A stretch of DNA of 19,709 nt from Anaerolineales bacterium UBA6668 (GTDB lineage: Bacteria > Chloroflexota > Anaerolineae > Anaerolineales > UBA6668): NCBI GenBank assembly GCA_002455215.1, contig DKKK01000201.1, forward strand, positions 72,262-91,970, written 5' to 3'. Of the stretch, positions 1 to 7,837 are shown piece by piece. The notes beneath the pieces are model-generated. The model was not told the origin of the DNA, did not search any database, and was given only the letters and a program-made list of their open reading frames with translations. Both the position numbers and the translations under genes were made by a program. The number at the start of each line of letters is the position of its first letter. The stretch's first letter is position 1.

Positions 1-2
1 AA

Positions 3-932
3 AAAGCTTTATTGGATGCTACCCGTTTTGGTGCGGGGGTGGCTTGGTCACGGCGTGAGCGCCCCGAACATGCCGCGCTGGAAAATTCCTTGTGGAGAGA
101 GCATCCACTGGCTCGCAAATTACATGCCAAAGCTTGGGAACAACTTGGCACCAGTGGTGGCGGCAATCACTTTGTGGAGTGGGGCGCGTTGCAACTGCTC
201 AAACCCGATGAACGGCTCGGCTTACCGGAAGGGCGCTACTTGGCATTGCTTTCGCATTCTGGCTCGCGTGGTTTTGGCGCACAGGTTGCCAATCACTTCA
301 CCAAACTTGCCCGCGATGCTCATCCCACCCTGCCCAACGAAGCCGCTCATTTGGCGTGGCTTTCCCTATCCGGTAGCGCCGGTGCGGAATATTGGGCATT
401 GATGGAACTTGCCGGGCAGTACGCCGCCGCCAACCATGTCATTATCCACCAACGGGTACTGCAAGCAGTTGGCTTAACGGCTTCGGCAAGCGTGGAAAAT
501 CACCACAACTTTGCTTGGCGCGAACATTTGCCGGATGGAACGCCGGTCATTGTTCACCGCAAAGGCGCGACTCCGGCAGGGGCGGGCGTGCTCGGCGTGG
601 TGCCCGGCAGTATGGCAGATCCCGGCTATGTCGTGCGCGGTTTGGGCAACCCCCTATCCCTCAATAGCGCTTCGCATGGAGCAGGGCGCAAGCTAGGGCG
701 CAACCAAGCCTTCAAACGCTTGTCACGTGCCAATATGGAGCGGTACTTAAAAGAAAATAACGTGCGCCTAATGGGTGGAGCGTTGGACGAAGCGCCAATG
801 GCATACAAAAACATTGACGAAGTGCTGACTGCCCAAAGCGACTTAGTGGAAATTTTGGCGCGTTTTACTCCGCGCATTGTGCGCATGGCATCCGATGGCG
901 ACTCCAAAGGTAAGGGGGGCGATGGTGAGTAA
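3..932 (+). CDS. rtcB: RNA-splicing ligase RtcB family, C-terminal part (5' end outside window)
   Basis: RtcB joins RNA 2',3'-cyclic phosphate or 3'-phosphate ends to 5'-OH ends using GTP and Mn2+, acting in RNA repair or tRNA splicing in the cytoplasm. The reading frame is open from the window edge, so the N-terminus is missing; the TTG at 12 is internal and not a start. Family signatures appear in the expected order: GTSGGGNHF, HSGSRGFG, ENHHNFAWRE, VHRKGATPAG, GVVPGSMADPGY and NSASHGAGR. The His of SHGAGR (codon 675-677) matches the histidine that is guanylylated in characterised RtcB enzymes, and the other His residues match the metal ligands. The C-terminal ALDEAPMAYKNIDEV segment is also typical. 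The stop at 930-932 overlaps the next gene by 11 bases, so translation is probably coupled. I see no archease gene in the window. Confidence 0.93.
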   Translation, partial: KALLDATRFGAGVAWSRRERPEHAALENSLWREHPLARKLHAKAWEQLGTSGGGNHFVEWGALQLLKPDERLGLPEGRYLALLSHSGSRGFGAQVANHFTKLARDAHPTLPNEAAHLAWLSLSGSAGAEYWALMELAGQYAAANHVIIHQRVLQAVGLTASASVENHHNFAWREHLPDGTPVIVHRKGATPAGAGVLGVVPGSMADPGYVVRGLGNPLSLNSASHGAGRKLGRNQAFKRLSRANMERYLKENNVRLMGGALDEAPMAYKNIDEVLTAQSDLVEILARFTPRIVRMASDGDSKGKGGDGE

Positions 933-3219
933 GGCTCGCTTCTTATGGCAAGCTCTTGCCAAGCGGCTCGACTGGCAAATCATCCGGCATTTGGCAATTT
1001 TGGCAACGCTATGGTTTTTATTCTTTTGGCGTTTTTGGGCAAGCCATCCTGCCGACCAATGGCAATATGCCGATGGCGATTTTACCCAGCAATTTGGGTT
1101 GTTCCGCGACTTAACTTACCGCCAACTGCACGCCGGGCAACTGCCGCTGTGGTGCGATTGCATCATGGCGGGCTATCCCCTGCACGCCGACCCACAAACC
1201 CAGCTATTTTATCTTCCTAGCTGGCTGACCTACCTAAGTTTGCACTTGCTTGGCTATGGGCATTACCCGTTGGCGGCGCTCACACTGGAAGCCAACCTGC
1301 ACTACCTACTCATCAGCATTCTGCTGTACTTCTTTCTACGGGGTGAACTCAAACAGCCACTAGCGGCGTTACTTGGCACGCTGGTCTTTAGCTATGGTGG
1401 CTATCTGACCAGTTTTCCGGTCTTGCAAACCGCCACCATTGCTACCCTAGCTTGGATCCCGGCTATTTTGATGTGCCTAAAACGGGCTGTGTTCCAAACT
1501 ACCCGCTTAGCAAGCGCCAAATGGTTGGCAGGCGCTTCGGCGCTCTTGGCAATTAGCTATTTGGGTGGGCATCCGCAAACGTTTGTCTATACGCTCATCC
1601 TTGCGCTCAGCTTGTTTTTTTATTGGCATTGGCAAAACAGCACAGAAAAGAACCTGCAGGCGTGGTGGAAACCAGCCCTAGCGGGATTGTTCTTGCTCGG
1701 TGGGGCTACTTTCCTGCTGGCGGCAGTGCAACTCTTGCCAAGCGCTCATTTTATTCTCAACAGCACGCGTGCCAGCATTGCCTTCAGCGCAGGGGCAAAT
1801 GGCTATCAATTCCAAGATATCTTGCAAATTTTTGCCCCCGGCATCTTCACCCACTGGCAAAACCTGTATTTGGGGATTTTGCCGCTGGGCTGGGTGGCTT
1901 TGGCAGTGGCAAAGCCACCCCAAAAGGTGGTGTGGGTGTGGCTTGGCTTGGCAATCAGCGCGTTACTGCTGACCCTAGGCACCAAAGCCGCCGTTTACGA
2001 TGCCGCCTACTGGTTTGTGCCGATTTTGCGCCTGTTTCGTGGGCAAGAGCATTTTGTCCTGATTTGGGCATTTGCCAGCAGTGTGTTGGCAGGCTATGGC
2101 GTTGACCACTTGCTCAGCCACCCCCAGCCCCGCCCCGCCCTTCTGCGCTTCCACCTAGCTCACGCACTCTTTGCCACCGTATTTGTCTTTGCCTTGACCT
2201 TTTTAGCGCAAACCTCCTCGCCCACCGAAGATTTGAGCAACGCTATCCGCAATTTTGCCATGACCGCGCTCTTTGCTGGCTTGGCAGGTAGCGCAATGTG
2301 GTTGGCGGGACGGGTGCAAATGCGCGGTTTTGGCTGGCTTTTGCTCGTTTTACTGGTGACGGATTTATTCAGCCACAACCGCGGACAGGACGTGCGCCCA
2401 CCGTATGCGGTGTACCCGCCTTCCCCACTGGTTGAACCGATATTAGCCGAGCCGGGCTTTTTTCGCGTGCAAGACGATTATCAATTGCCCGGTCATGCTG
2501 GGTGTGGCTACGGGTTTGCCGCCGTAGAATCCATTACACCCTACAAAATCGCCCGCTACCAACGCTTTTTTGAATACGCCCCCGAAGCAGTGCGCTACAG
2601 CTTGCTAGGGGTGCGCTTTGTAGTAACTTGGCGGCAGGACTTGCAAACTTGGCAGGGCGCTCACCCATCCGCTGAACTGGTGGCAAGCGCCCCAAGCGCC
2701 ACTGGCGTACCGAACACTGCCGGTATCAGCAAAGTCTGGCGATTGGCGCAAGAACCAGCCCGCGCATGGTGGGCATATTCTGCCACTGCTTACGCATCCC
2801 CAGCTAGCCTATACGAGCGGCTGGCGCTGGTGAAGGATGTGCGCAATCAAATTTTTATCGAAAGTGAGAGCGAACTGCCTGCCTCCACGGGCACGGGCAC
2901 GGGCACGGGCACGGTGCAAGTATTGCAAGACCAGCCGGGTATTCTACACTTGCAGGTGACATCCGACAAAGCGGGCTGGGTGGTGGCGAGTCAGGCTTGG
3001 TTCCCCGGTTGGCGGGCGCTTCTGGATGGGCAAACTGTGCCACTCCACATTGCCAACGATACACTGCCTGCGGTTGCTGTTCCGGCAGGTACGCACACCT
3101 TACAATTGGTGTACCAATCTAACCCGCTGTGGGTGGGCGCTGTGTTGAGCGGCTTGACCTTACTCACGTGCTTTGTGCTTTGGTTCGTCATTAAGCAACG
3201 CACTATGACTGACCGATAA
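922..3219 (+). CDS. YfhO-family polytopic membrane protein (GT-C-like)
   Basis: A 765-residue integral membrane protein of the bacterial YfhO family. Members are predicted GT-C fold proteins, and some Gram-positive relatives are linked to glycosylation of wall polymers; the substrate here is unknown. I chose the ATG at 922 because AAGGTAAGGGGGG, a strong ribosome-binding site, lies just upstream; GTG at 877 would only add 15 polar residues. After a first membrane helix near residues 20-38 comes the loop with ADGDFTQQF and LPLWCDCIMAGYPLHADPQ, the conserved acidic/Gln region of the family. Many helices follow up to about residue 490. A soluble C-terminal domain then ends with the family-typical SQAWFPGWRALLDG and VPAGTHTLQLVY segments and a last helix. 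A run of TG dipeptides near residues 655-664 comes from a hexamer repeat. It overlaps rtcB. Confidence 0.88.
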   Translation: MVSKARFLWQALAKRLDWQIIRHLAILATLWFLFFWRFWASHPADQWQYADGDFTQQFGLFRDLTYRQLHAGQLPLWCDCIMAGYPLHADPQTQLFYLPSWLTYLSLHLLGYGHYPLAALTLEANLHYLLISILLYFFLRGELKQPLAALLGTLVFSYGGYLTSFPVLQTATIATLAWIPAILMCLKRAVFQTTRLASAKWLAGASALLAISYLGGHPQTFVYTLILALSLFFYWHWQNSTEKNLQAWWKPALAGLFLLGGATFLLAAVQLLPSAHFILNSTRASIAFSAGANGYQFQDILQIFAPGIFTHWQNLYLGILPLGWVALAVAKPPQKVVWVWLGLAISALLLTLGTKAAVYDAAYWFVPILRLFRGQEHFVLIWAFASSVLAGYGVDHLLSHPQPRPALLRFHLAHALFATVFVFALTFLAQTSSPTEDLSNAIRNFAMTALFAGLAGSAMWLAGRVQMRGFGWLLLVLLVTDLFSHNRGQDVRPPYAVYPPSPLVEPILAEPGFFRVQDDYQLPGHAGCGYGFAAVESITPYKIARYQRFFEYAPEAVRYSLLGVRFVVTWRQDLQTWQGAHPSAELVASAPSATGVPNTAGISKVWRLAQEPARAWWAYSATAYASPASLYERLALVKDVRNQIFIESESELPASTGTGTGTGTVQVLQDQPGILHLQVTSDKAGWVVASQAWFPGWRALLDGQTVPLHIANDTLPAVAVPAGTHTLQLVYQSNPLWVGAVLSGLTLLTCFVLWFVIKQRTMTDR
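2886..2914 (+). repeat. Hexamer tandem repeat (CACGGG), 4 copies plus a partial copy
   Basis: Four perfect copies of CACGGG at 2886-2909 followed by CACGG. The repeat lies inside the YfhO-family gene and encodes alternating Thr-Gly in the predicted soluble domain. The six-base unit means copy-number change keeps the reading frame. Confidence 0.95.
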
Positions 3220-3288
3220 ACCAGCCCTTCTTTTTCCCGTGTTTCCTGCTCTTGCTAGCCAGATTTTCTGACCTACTTCAATTCCGTT
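3220..3288. other. Short pyrimidine-rich gap between yfhO-like and signalling gene
   Basis: This 69-base gap is rich in C and T on the plus strand. I see no hairpin terminator and no Shine-Dalgarno site before the ATG at 3289. A separate promoter is not clear, so read-through from the upstream genes is the simplest reading. Confidence 0.5.
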
Positions 3289-4464
3289 ATGCTTCAAGAC
3301 CGCATCCTAATCGCCGACCCATCTGCCGAAGTGCGTGATTTTTTGGCGAACCAAGTGCTTGCCAACCCCAATTTTGTGGTGCAAATCGCCCAAGATGGCA
3401 CTGCCGCTTTACAAGCCTTACTCACCTTCATTCCCGATATTTTGCTCACCAGCCTAGATTTGCCGGGCTTGCGTGGCAAAGACTTACTCGCCGCCATTCG
3501 TGCCCAAGAGTTGGAAACTTCTGCCATTGTGTTGGTAGAAGAGCACACCACAGCTTTTGCACTGGATGCTTTTCGCTTGGGGGCGGTGGATTATCTTGCC
3601 AAGCCCTTGCGCGAAGCCGAAGTGATTACGGCGGTAGACCGGGCGCTTGAGAATATTCGCGTAAGACGCGAACGGGCGCAAATGCACCAACAATTGGAAG
3701 CGACCAACTTGGAACTGGAGCAACGGGTGCGTGAACTGTCTGCTTTGATGGCAGTCGGCAAAAATGTGACCCAGTTCCGCGACCCAGCCGAGTTGTATCA
3801 AATTTTGGTGGATGCCGCTGTGGGTGTGACCAATGCCGATTTTGGCTGGCTGTTGCTCCGCAACGAACAAACGCAAAAACTCCAACTTTCCGCCAGTATG
3901 CGCCTGCCGGAAGCGCTAGGGGTGCGGCAGGGCGATGAGTGGCATAGCGGTGTGGAAGCCAATATCCTCTCGGCAAAGCGTGGACTCAATGTGACCGGAC
4001 CCAGTTTGAATCGGGTGGCGGTGGGCAAGTTTGCACGGAGCATTGCGGGCGTGCCGGTGCTGGTGCGGGAAGACGCAGTGGGGGTGCTGATGGTGGCACG
4101 CCGTGAGATGGTGTCTTTCGCTAGCCGCGAAGTTTTGCTCTTACAGGGCATTGCCGATTATGCCGCTACAGCAGTGGTAAATGCCCGTTTGTTTACCACG
4201 TTGGGCGTGCGTGCGCGTATGTTGCAGAACGCCAACGCCCAATTGCAAGCCGATGACCACGAAAGAACGCAGTTTTTACGGCGGGTGGGCAATGTTTTGC
4301 AAACGCCCCTAACCCAAGCCCAAACGCACCTAAATTTGGCGATTCGTCTCATGGACGGACATACCGCTCCCGCCCAACGAGAAGCGTTATTAACCGCACA
4401 ATTGCAATTGCAATGGGTCTTGCAGGCGGTGGACAATCTGCTAGACCCGACTACCCAACCATGA
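3289..4464 (+). CDS. Receiver-GAF-DHp-like signalling protein lacking both phospho-acceptor residues
   Basis: A 391-residue cytoplasmic protein with three parts. Residues 4-120 form a response-regulator receiver: D10 and K105 (AKPL) are present, but the phospho-Asp position in PDILLTSLDLPG is S55, and the beta-4 Thr/Ser position is E84. Residues 120-150 are a coiled coil, and 155-310 look like a GAF sensor domain ending with the typical LLLQGIADYAATAVVNARL helix. Residues 325-385 resemble a histidine-kinase dimerisation domain: FLRRVGNVLQTPL matches FLANMSHELRTPL, but the His position is N335. The protein ends there with no HATPase domain. It is therefore unlikely to be a working kinase or a normal phospho-switch, and may be a ligand-sensing or scaffold protein; this is inference. 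The 3' end overlaps the next gene at ATGA (4461-4464). No Shine-Dalgarno site is visible. Confidence 0.82.
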   Translation: MLQDRILIADPSAEVRDFLANQVLANPNFVVQIAQDGTAALQALLTFIPDILLTSLDLPGLRGKDLLAAIRAQELETSAIVLVEEHTTAFALDAFRLGAVDYLAKPLREAEVITAVDRALENIRVRRERAQMHQQLEATNLELEQRVRELSALMAVGKNVTQFRDPAELYQILVDAAVGVTNADFGWLLLRNEQTQKLQLSASMRLPEALGVRQGDEWHSGVEANILSAKRGLNVTGPSLNRVAVGKFARSIAGVPVLVREDAVGVLMVARREMVSFASREVLLLQGIADYAATAVVNARLFTTLGVRARMLQNANAQLQADDHERTQFLRRVGNVLQTPLTQAQTHLNLAIRLMDGHTAPAQREALLTAQLQLQWVLQAVDNLLDPTTQP

Positions 4465-5138
4465 GCCGCCTTTCTGACTTAAACCAGCAAATCCCGCAGT
4501 GTGAGCTTTGTCCGCGCTTACGCGTCTATTGTCGGCAGGTGGCGCAAGAACGCAAGAAGCAGTTTGCGCAGGATGAGTACTGGGGCAAGCCGGTGCCCGG
4601 CTGGGGGGATGAGAATGCTCGCATCTTGATTGTGGGGTTAGCGCCTGCCGCGCACGGCTCAAACCGCACCGGACGCATGTTGACGGGTGATGGCACGGAT
4701 GGCATGGGCACAAGCGATTTTTTGGCGGCGAGTTTGTATCGCAATGGGTTGGCGAACCAACCGACTTCGCGCCAAGCAGGGGACGGCTATCAGTTAAATG
4801 GGGTGTATTATTCTGCCATCGCACGCTGTGCGCCGCCCGAAAACAAGCCTACTCCTGCCGAAATTCAAGCTTGCGGGGCATATTTGCAAACTGAGTTGTC
4901 TGCCTTGCCCAACCTGCGGGTGATTGTTGCGCTTGGCAAGTTGGCGTTTGACCAAGTATGGCGGCTTTTGCCTGCCCAGACATTGCCCCGTCCGGTTTTT
5001 GCACACGGTGCGCGGGTGCAAGCAGACGGACAGCCTGTCTTGCTGGGTACTTACCATCCATCGCGCCAGAACACGCAAACTGGCAAGCTCTCTCCTAGCA
5101 TGTTAGACCAAATCTTCCAATTGGCACTGCAATTTTAG
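4461..5138 (+). CDS. Uracil-DNA glycosylase, family 5 (UdgB type) with 4Fe-4S cluster
   Basis: Removes uracil, and in this family often hypoxanthine and other deaminated bases, from DNA to start base-excision repair. The start at 4461 (MSRLSDLN, 225 residues) overlaps the upstream stop as ATGA; the longer in-frame start at 4413 lies inside the upstream gene. Motif 1 at residues 59-72 reads GLAPAAHGSNRTGR, with Ala where families 1 and 4 carry a polar catalytic residue, which is the mark of family 5. Motif 2 is HPSRQNT beginning at H199. Four cysteines, C14, C17, C123 and C138, have the spacing used for the 4Fe-4S cluster of family 4 and 5 enzymes. The length is normal. It is translationally coupled to the signalling gene and is followed after 4 bases by fdhD. 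Confidence 0.9.
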   Translation: MSRLSDLNQQIPQCELCPRLRVYCRQVAQERKKQFAQDEYWGKPVPGWGDENARILIVGLAPAAHGSNRTGRMLTGDGTDGMGTSDFLAASLYRNGLANQPTSRQAGDGYQLNGVYYSAIARCAPPENKPTPAEIQACGAYLQTELSALPNLRVIVALGKLAFDQVWRLLPAQTLPRPVFAHGARVQADGQPVLLGTYHPSRQNTQTGKLSPSMLDQIFQLALQF

Positions 5139-5142
5139 CCGT

Positions 5143-5946
5143 ATGAGTTCAGCTTCGTTACCGATTCAGTATGTGGCACATTGGCGCGGTGGCGCAGAAG
5201 TGCAAAATGGGGAGGTTGTGCATGAAGTATTGGCGTGCCTTTCGGTGAATGGCTTGCAAGTGGCGGAGATGATGTGTTCGCCTGCCAAGCTCGACCAACT
5301 GGCTTTGGGGTTTTTGTACAATGAAGGGATTATCACGCAGTTGGCGGATGTGGCGACCCTGCATATTTCGGAAAGTCATTGTATTGAAGTGTGGCTAAAC
5401 AAGCCGTTTGACGCGCCGAAACGCTTGATTGTGACGGCTGGCTGTGGCGGGGGCACGACTTTTACCGACCCGGAAAGCCAGCGTGCGCCTTTGCAGAGCG
5501 ATTTGACAGTGTATGCCGGACAATTGGCAGAGCGCATGAAGGAACTGCAGTGGGGGGCGGAGACGTATCGCCAAGCGCGTGGCATCCATACGGCAGGGTT
5601 AGCCAATGCCGAGCGGTTATTGCTTCAGGTGGAAGATATTGGGCGGCACAATTGCTTAGACCGCTTGCAGGGGGCGGCAATGCAGGCTGGGATTGCAACG
5701 CCAGGCTTGATTTTGTTTACCAGCGGGCGCATCAGCAGTGAGATGATTCATAAGGCTTGGCGGCTGGGTGTGCCGCTGGTGTGTTCGCGCACGTCTCCTA
5801 CGCAGATTTCGGTGGGGCTGGCGCAAGCATGGGGCATTTGTGTGGTTGGTTATTTGCGCCAAGACCGTATGCGCGTGTATACCCACCCCCAGCGGGTGCT
5901 GGCAGGCGGGTATCACGAGTTAGGCGAGCGAGTAGGGGGAGCGTAG
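5143..5946 (+). CDS. fdhD: FdhD, sulfurtransferase for formate dehydrogenase maturation
   Basis: FdhD passes sulfur from a cysteine desulfurase to the bis-MGD molybdenum cofactor so that formate dehydrogenases become active. The 267-residue protein carries the family blocks GFLYNEGII (56-64), VTAGCGGGT (98-105), GIHTAGL (147-153), EDIGRHNCLDRLQG (164-177), FTSGRISSEM (192-201), SRTSPT (215-220) and RMRVYTHPQRVL. C101 is the only Cys in the loop; E. coli FdhD has a CxxC there, of which one Cys is essential, so C101 is the likely sulfur carrier. The start at 5143 lies four bases after the glycosylase stop, pointing to one operon. No formate dehydrogenase gene is in the window, so its client is elsewhere. 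It runs convergent to the ABC exporter gene on the other strand, with nine bases between stops. Confidence 0.92.
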   Translation: MSSASLPIQYVAHWRGGAEVQNGEVVHEVLACLSVNGLQVAEMMCSPAKLDQLALGFLYNEGIITQLADVATLHISESHCIEVWLNKPFDAPKRLIVTAGCGGGTTFTDPESQRAPLQSDLTVYAGQLAERMKELQWGAETYRQARGIHTAGLANAERLLLQVEDIGRHNCLDRLQGAAMQAGIATPGLILFTSGRISSEMIHKAWRLGVPLVCSRTSPTQISVGLAQAWGICVVGYLRQDRMRVYTHPQRVLAGGYHELGERVGGA

Positions 5947-5970
5947 GGGGGCGGGCTACCCTGCCCCTAC
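5943..5970. terminator. Possible bidirectional hairpin between convergent genes
   Basis: GTAGGGG (5943-5949) pairs with CCCCTAC (5964-5970). Inside this, CGGG (5952-5955) can pair with CCTG (5960-5963) including one G-T pair, leaving a two-base bulge and a four-base loop. It contains the stop codons of both convergent genes. There is no T-tract on either side, so it may act only as a transcription block or RNA 3' end stabiliser. Confidence 0.4.
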
Positions 5971-7797
5971 CGCGCTGATATCTCCCACAACCACTGTATT
6001 TTCCAGTTCTGCCAGACGCTCGGTGCGGAACTGCGTGGTGTACAGCCGATAGTAGTGCCCTTGTGCCTTGAGCAATTCTGGGTGCGAACCGATTTCGGCG
6101 ATACGCCCTTTTTCCAGCACCAAAATACGGTCAGCATTGCGGATGGTACTCAAGCGGTGTGCAATCACAAAACTGGTGCGCCCTTTCATCAGCCGTTCCA
6201 TTGCCTTTTGGATGAGCGCTTCGGTCATGGTGTCTACACTGCTGGTGGCTTCGTCCATGATGAGCAAATCCGGTTGGGCAAGGATGGCGCGTGCCAAACT
6301 GATCAGTTGTTTTTGCCCAGTGGAGAGCAATACTCCGCCTTCGCCGACTTCGGTGTCGTAGCCTTTTTCCAATGCGCTGATAAATTCATGCGCTTCTGCC
6401 ATTTGAGCGGCGGCGATAATCTCTTCATTTGTGGCAGTCAGCCTGCCGTAGCGCAAGTTCTCGCGTACAGTGCCAGAAAACAAATGCGGCGTTTGCAACA
6501 CTACGCCCAGCCGTGAGTGAATGCTATCGAGTGTGTATTGGGTGTAATCTGTGCCGCCAATGCGAATTTTCCCAGCCGTGGGTTCGTAGAAACGACACAG
6601 CAAGTTGACAATGGTGCTTTTGCCCGCTCCCGTTGCGCCAACCAATGCAATGGTTTCGCCCGGTCTAACGGTTAAATTGAAGTGATGAAGCACTGTTTGC
6701 GCGTCTTTGTAGCCAAAAGAAACGTCATCAAAGACAATCTCACCGCGCAAATTAGGCGCGGGTTGCGCTTGGGGTTGGTCGAAGATTTCGGGTTCGGTAT
6801 CTACCAAGCTAAAAATTCGCTCGGCACTGGCAATTGCCCGTTGCATTTCGGCATATACGCGTGCCAACTCTTGGATGGGCCACAGCATGAAGATGACGTA
6901 GCTGACAAATGCCTGAATCCCACCAATGGACAGCCCAAATGCTGTCAAGGTGTTGGCTCCGGCATACCACACAATTACCCCCACCGCGAGCGCACTAATC
7001 ATTTGCACGATGGGCAAGAACAACGCACTCAGCCAAGCGGCGCGGAAGGCGGCGCGGTACATTTCACTGGTCAGGTCTTGAAACTCGTTCAAGTTTTTGT
7101 CTTCGCGTACCAGTGCCTTTACCACGCGCACGCCGGTAATGTTTTCGTTGTAGGCACTGGTAATTTGGCTGTTTACTTTGCGTACTTGACGGTATTCCTT
7201 TAGGATGAGTACTTGAAAGCGACTAGCAACAATCACCAAAATGGGCACGATGAGTAGCACCAACAATGCCAAGCGCCATTGTAGGATGAACATGAAAATC
7301 AGGGTGGAAGTGATGTTCACCACTGTCCAAGTAATGTCCAAAAAGCCCCAACTCACCAAATCGCTCACACGGTCGGCATCGGAATTGCCCCGCGCCATCA
7401 GCCAACCCACCGGTGTTCGGTCAAAATAGCTGAAAGAGAGTGTTTGCAGGCGATTAAACATTTGTTTGCGCAAGTCATATTTAATCCGTTGCCCCAAAAA
7501 GCCGGCAAGCCAGATGAAAATAAACACAGCGAGCGCTTGGAACAGCATAATCACCCCGTATTGCAGGACAATAGACCACAGCACCTGCATATTGCCAGCC
7601 AGAATGCCTTCATCTACAATGCGGCTACCCAGATAGGTGAAATACGCATCCAGCGCCGAAACCGCTGAAACTGCGCCCAAAAAACCGAGTGTCCACAGGA
7701 GATAGGGACGGGTCAGCCCAATGATACGGAGCAAAAGCGCTCTATCTACTTTGGCAGAGTATGTTTCGTCTTCTAATTCGTAATCTACTTCGCTCAT
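5956..7797 (-). CDS. ABC exporter half-transporter, catalytic-site subunit of a heterodimer
   Basis: A 613-residue type-IV (MsbA/LmrA-like) ABC exporter with six membrane helices in residues 30-320 and a nucleotide-binding domain from about 352. The A-loop tyrosine is in FGYKD, Walker A GATGAGKS is at 387-394, the Q-loop is VVLQTPHLF, the signature is LSTGQ (491-495; usual form LSGGQ), Walker B LLIMDE at 511-516 keeps the catalytic E516, and the H-loop is H547. It lies 40 bases downstream of the second half-transporter on the same strand, and the pair most likely forms one heterodimer. Its intact Walker B pairs with the partner's normal LSGGQ to give the working ATP site, while its altered signature pairs with the partner's altered Walker B. 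A role in multidrug or lipid export is likely but the substrate cannot be read from sequence. No clear Shine-Dalgarno site precedes the ATG. Confidence 0.9.
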   Translation of the reverse strand: MSEVDYELEDETYSAKVDRALLLRIIGLTRPYLLWTLGFLGAVSAVSALDAYFTYLGSRIVDEGILAGNMQVLWSIVLQYGVIMLFQALAVFIFIWLAGFLGQRIKYDLRKQMFNRLQTLSFSYFDRTPVGWLMARGNSDADRVSDLVSWGFLDITWTVVNITSTLIFMFILQWRLALLVLLIVPILVIVASRFQVLILKEYRQVRKVNSQITSAYNENITGVRVVKALVREDKNLNEFQDLTSEMYRAAFRAAWLSALFLPIVQMISALAVGVIVWYAGANTLTAFGLSIGGIQAFVSYVIFMLWPIQELARVYAEMQRAIASAERIFSLVDTEPEIFDQPQAQPAPNLRGEIVFDDVSFGYKDAQTVLHHFNLTVRPGETIALVGATGAGKSTIVNLLCRFYEPTAGKIRIGGTDYTQYTLDSIHSRLGVVLQTPHLFSGTVRENLRYGRLTATNEEIIAAAQMAEAHEFISALEKGYDTEVGEGGVLLSTGQKQLISLARAILAQPDLLIMDEATSSVDTMTEALIQKAMERLMKGRTSFVIAHRLSTIRNADRILVLEKGRIAEIGSHPELLKAQGHYYRLYTTQFRTERLAELENTVVVGDISAVGAG

Positions 7798-7837
7798 AAA
7801 AAGTTTGTTTTTTTGCTATTCGTGAAAAAACACACGA

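Noticed and set aside
877..921. GTG at 877 as start of the YfhO-family protein
   Set aside because: It adds 15 polar residues inside rtcB; the ATG at 922 has a strong ribosome-binding site.
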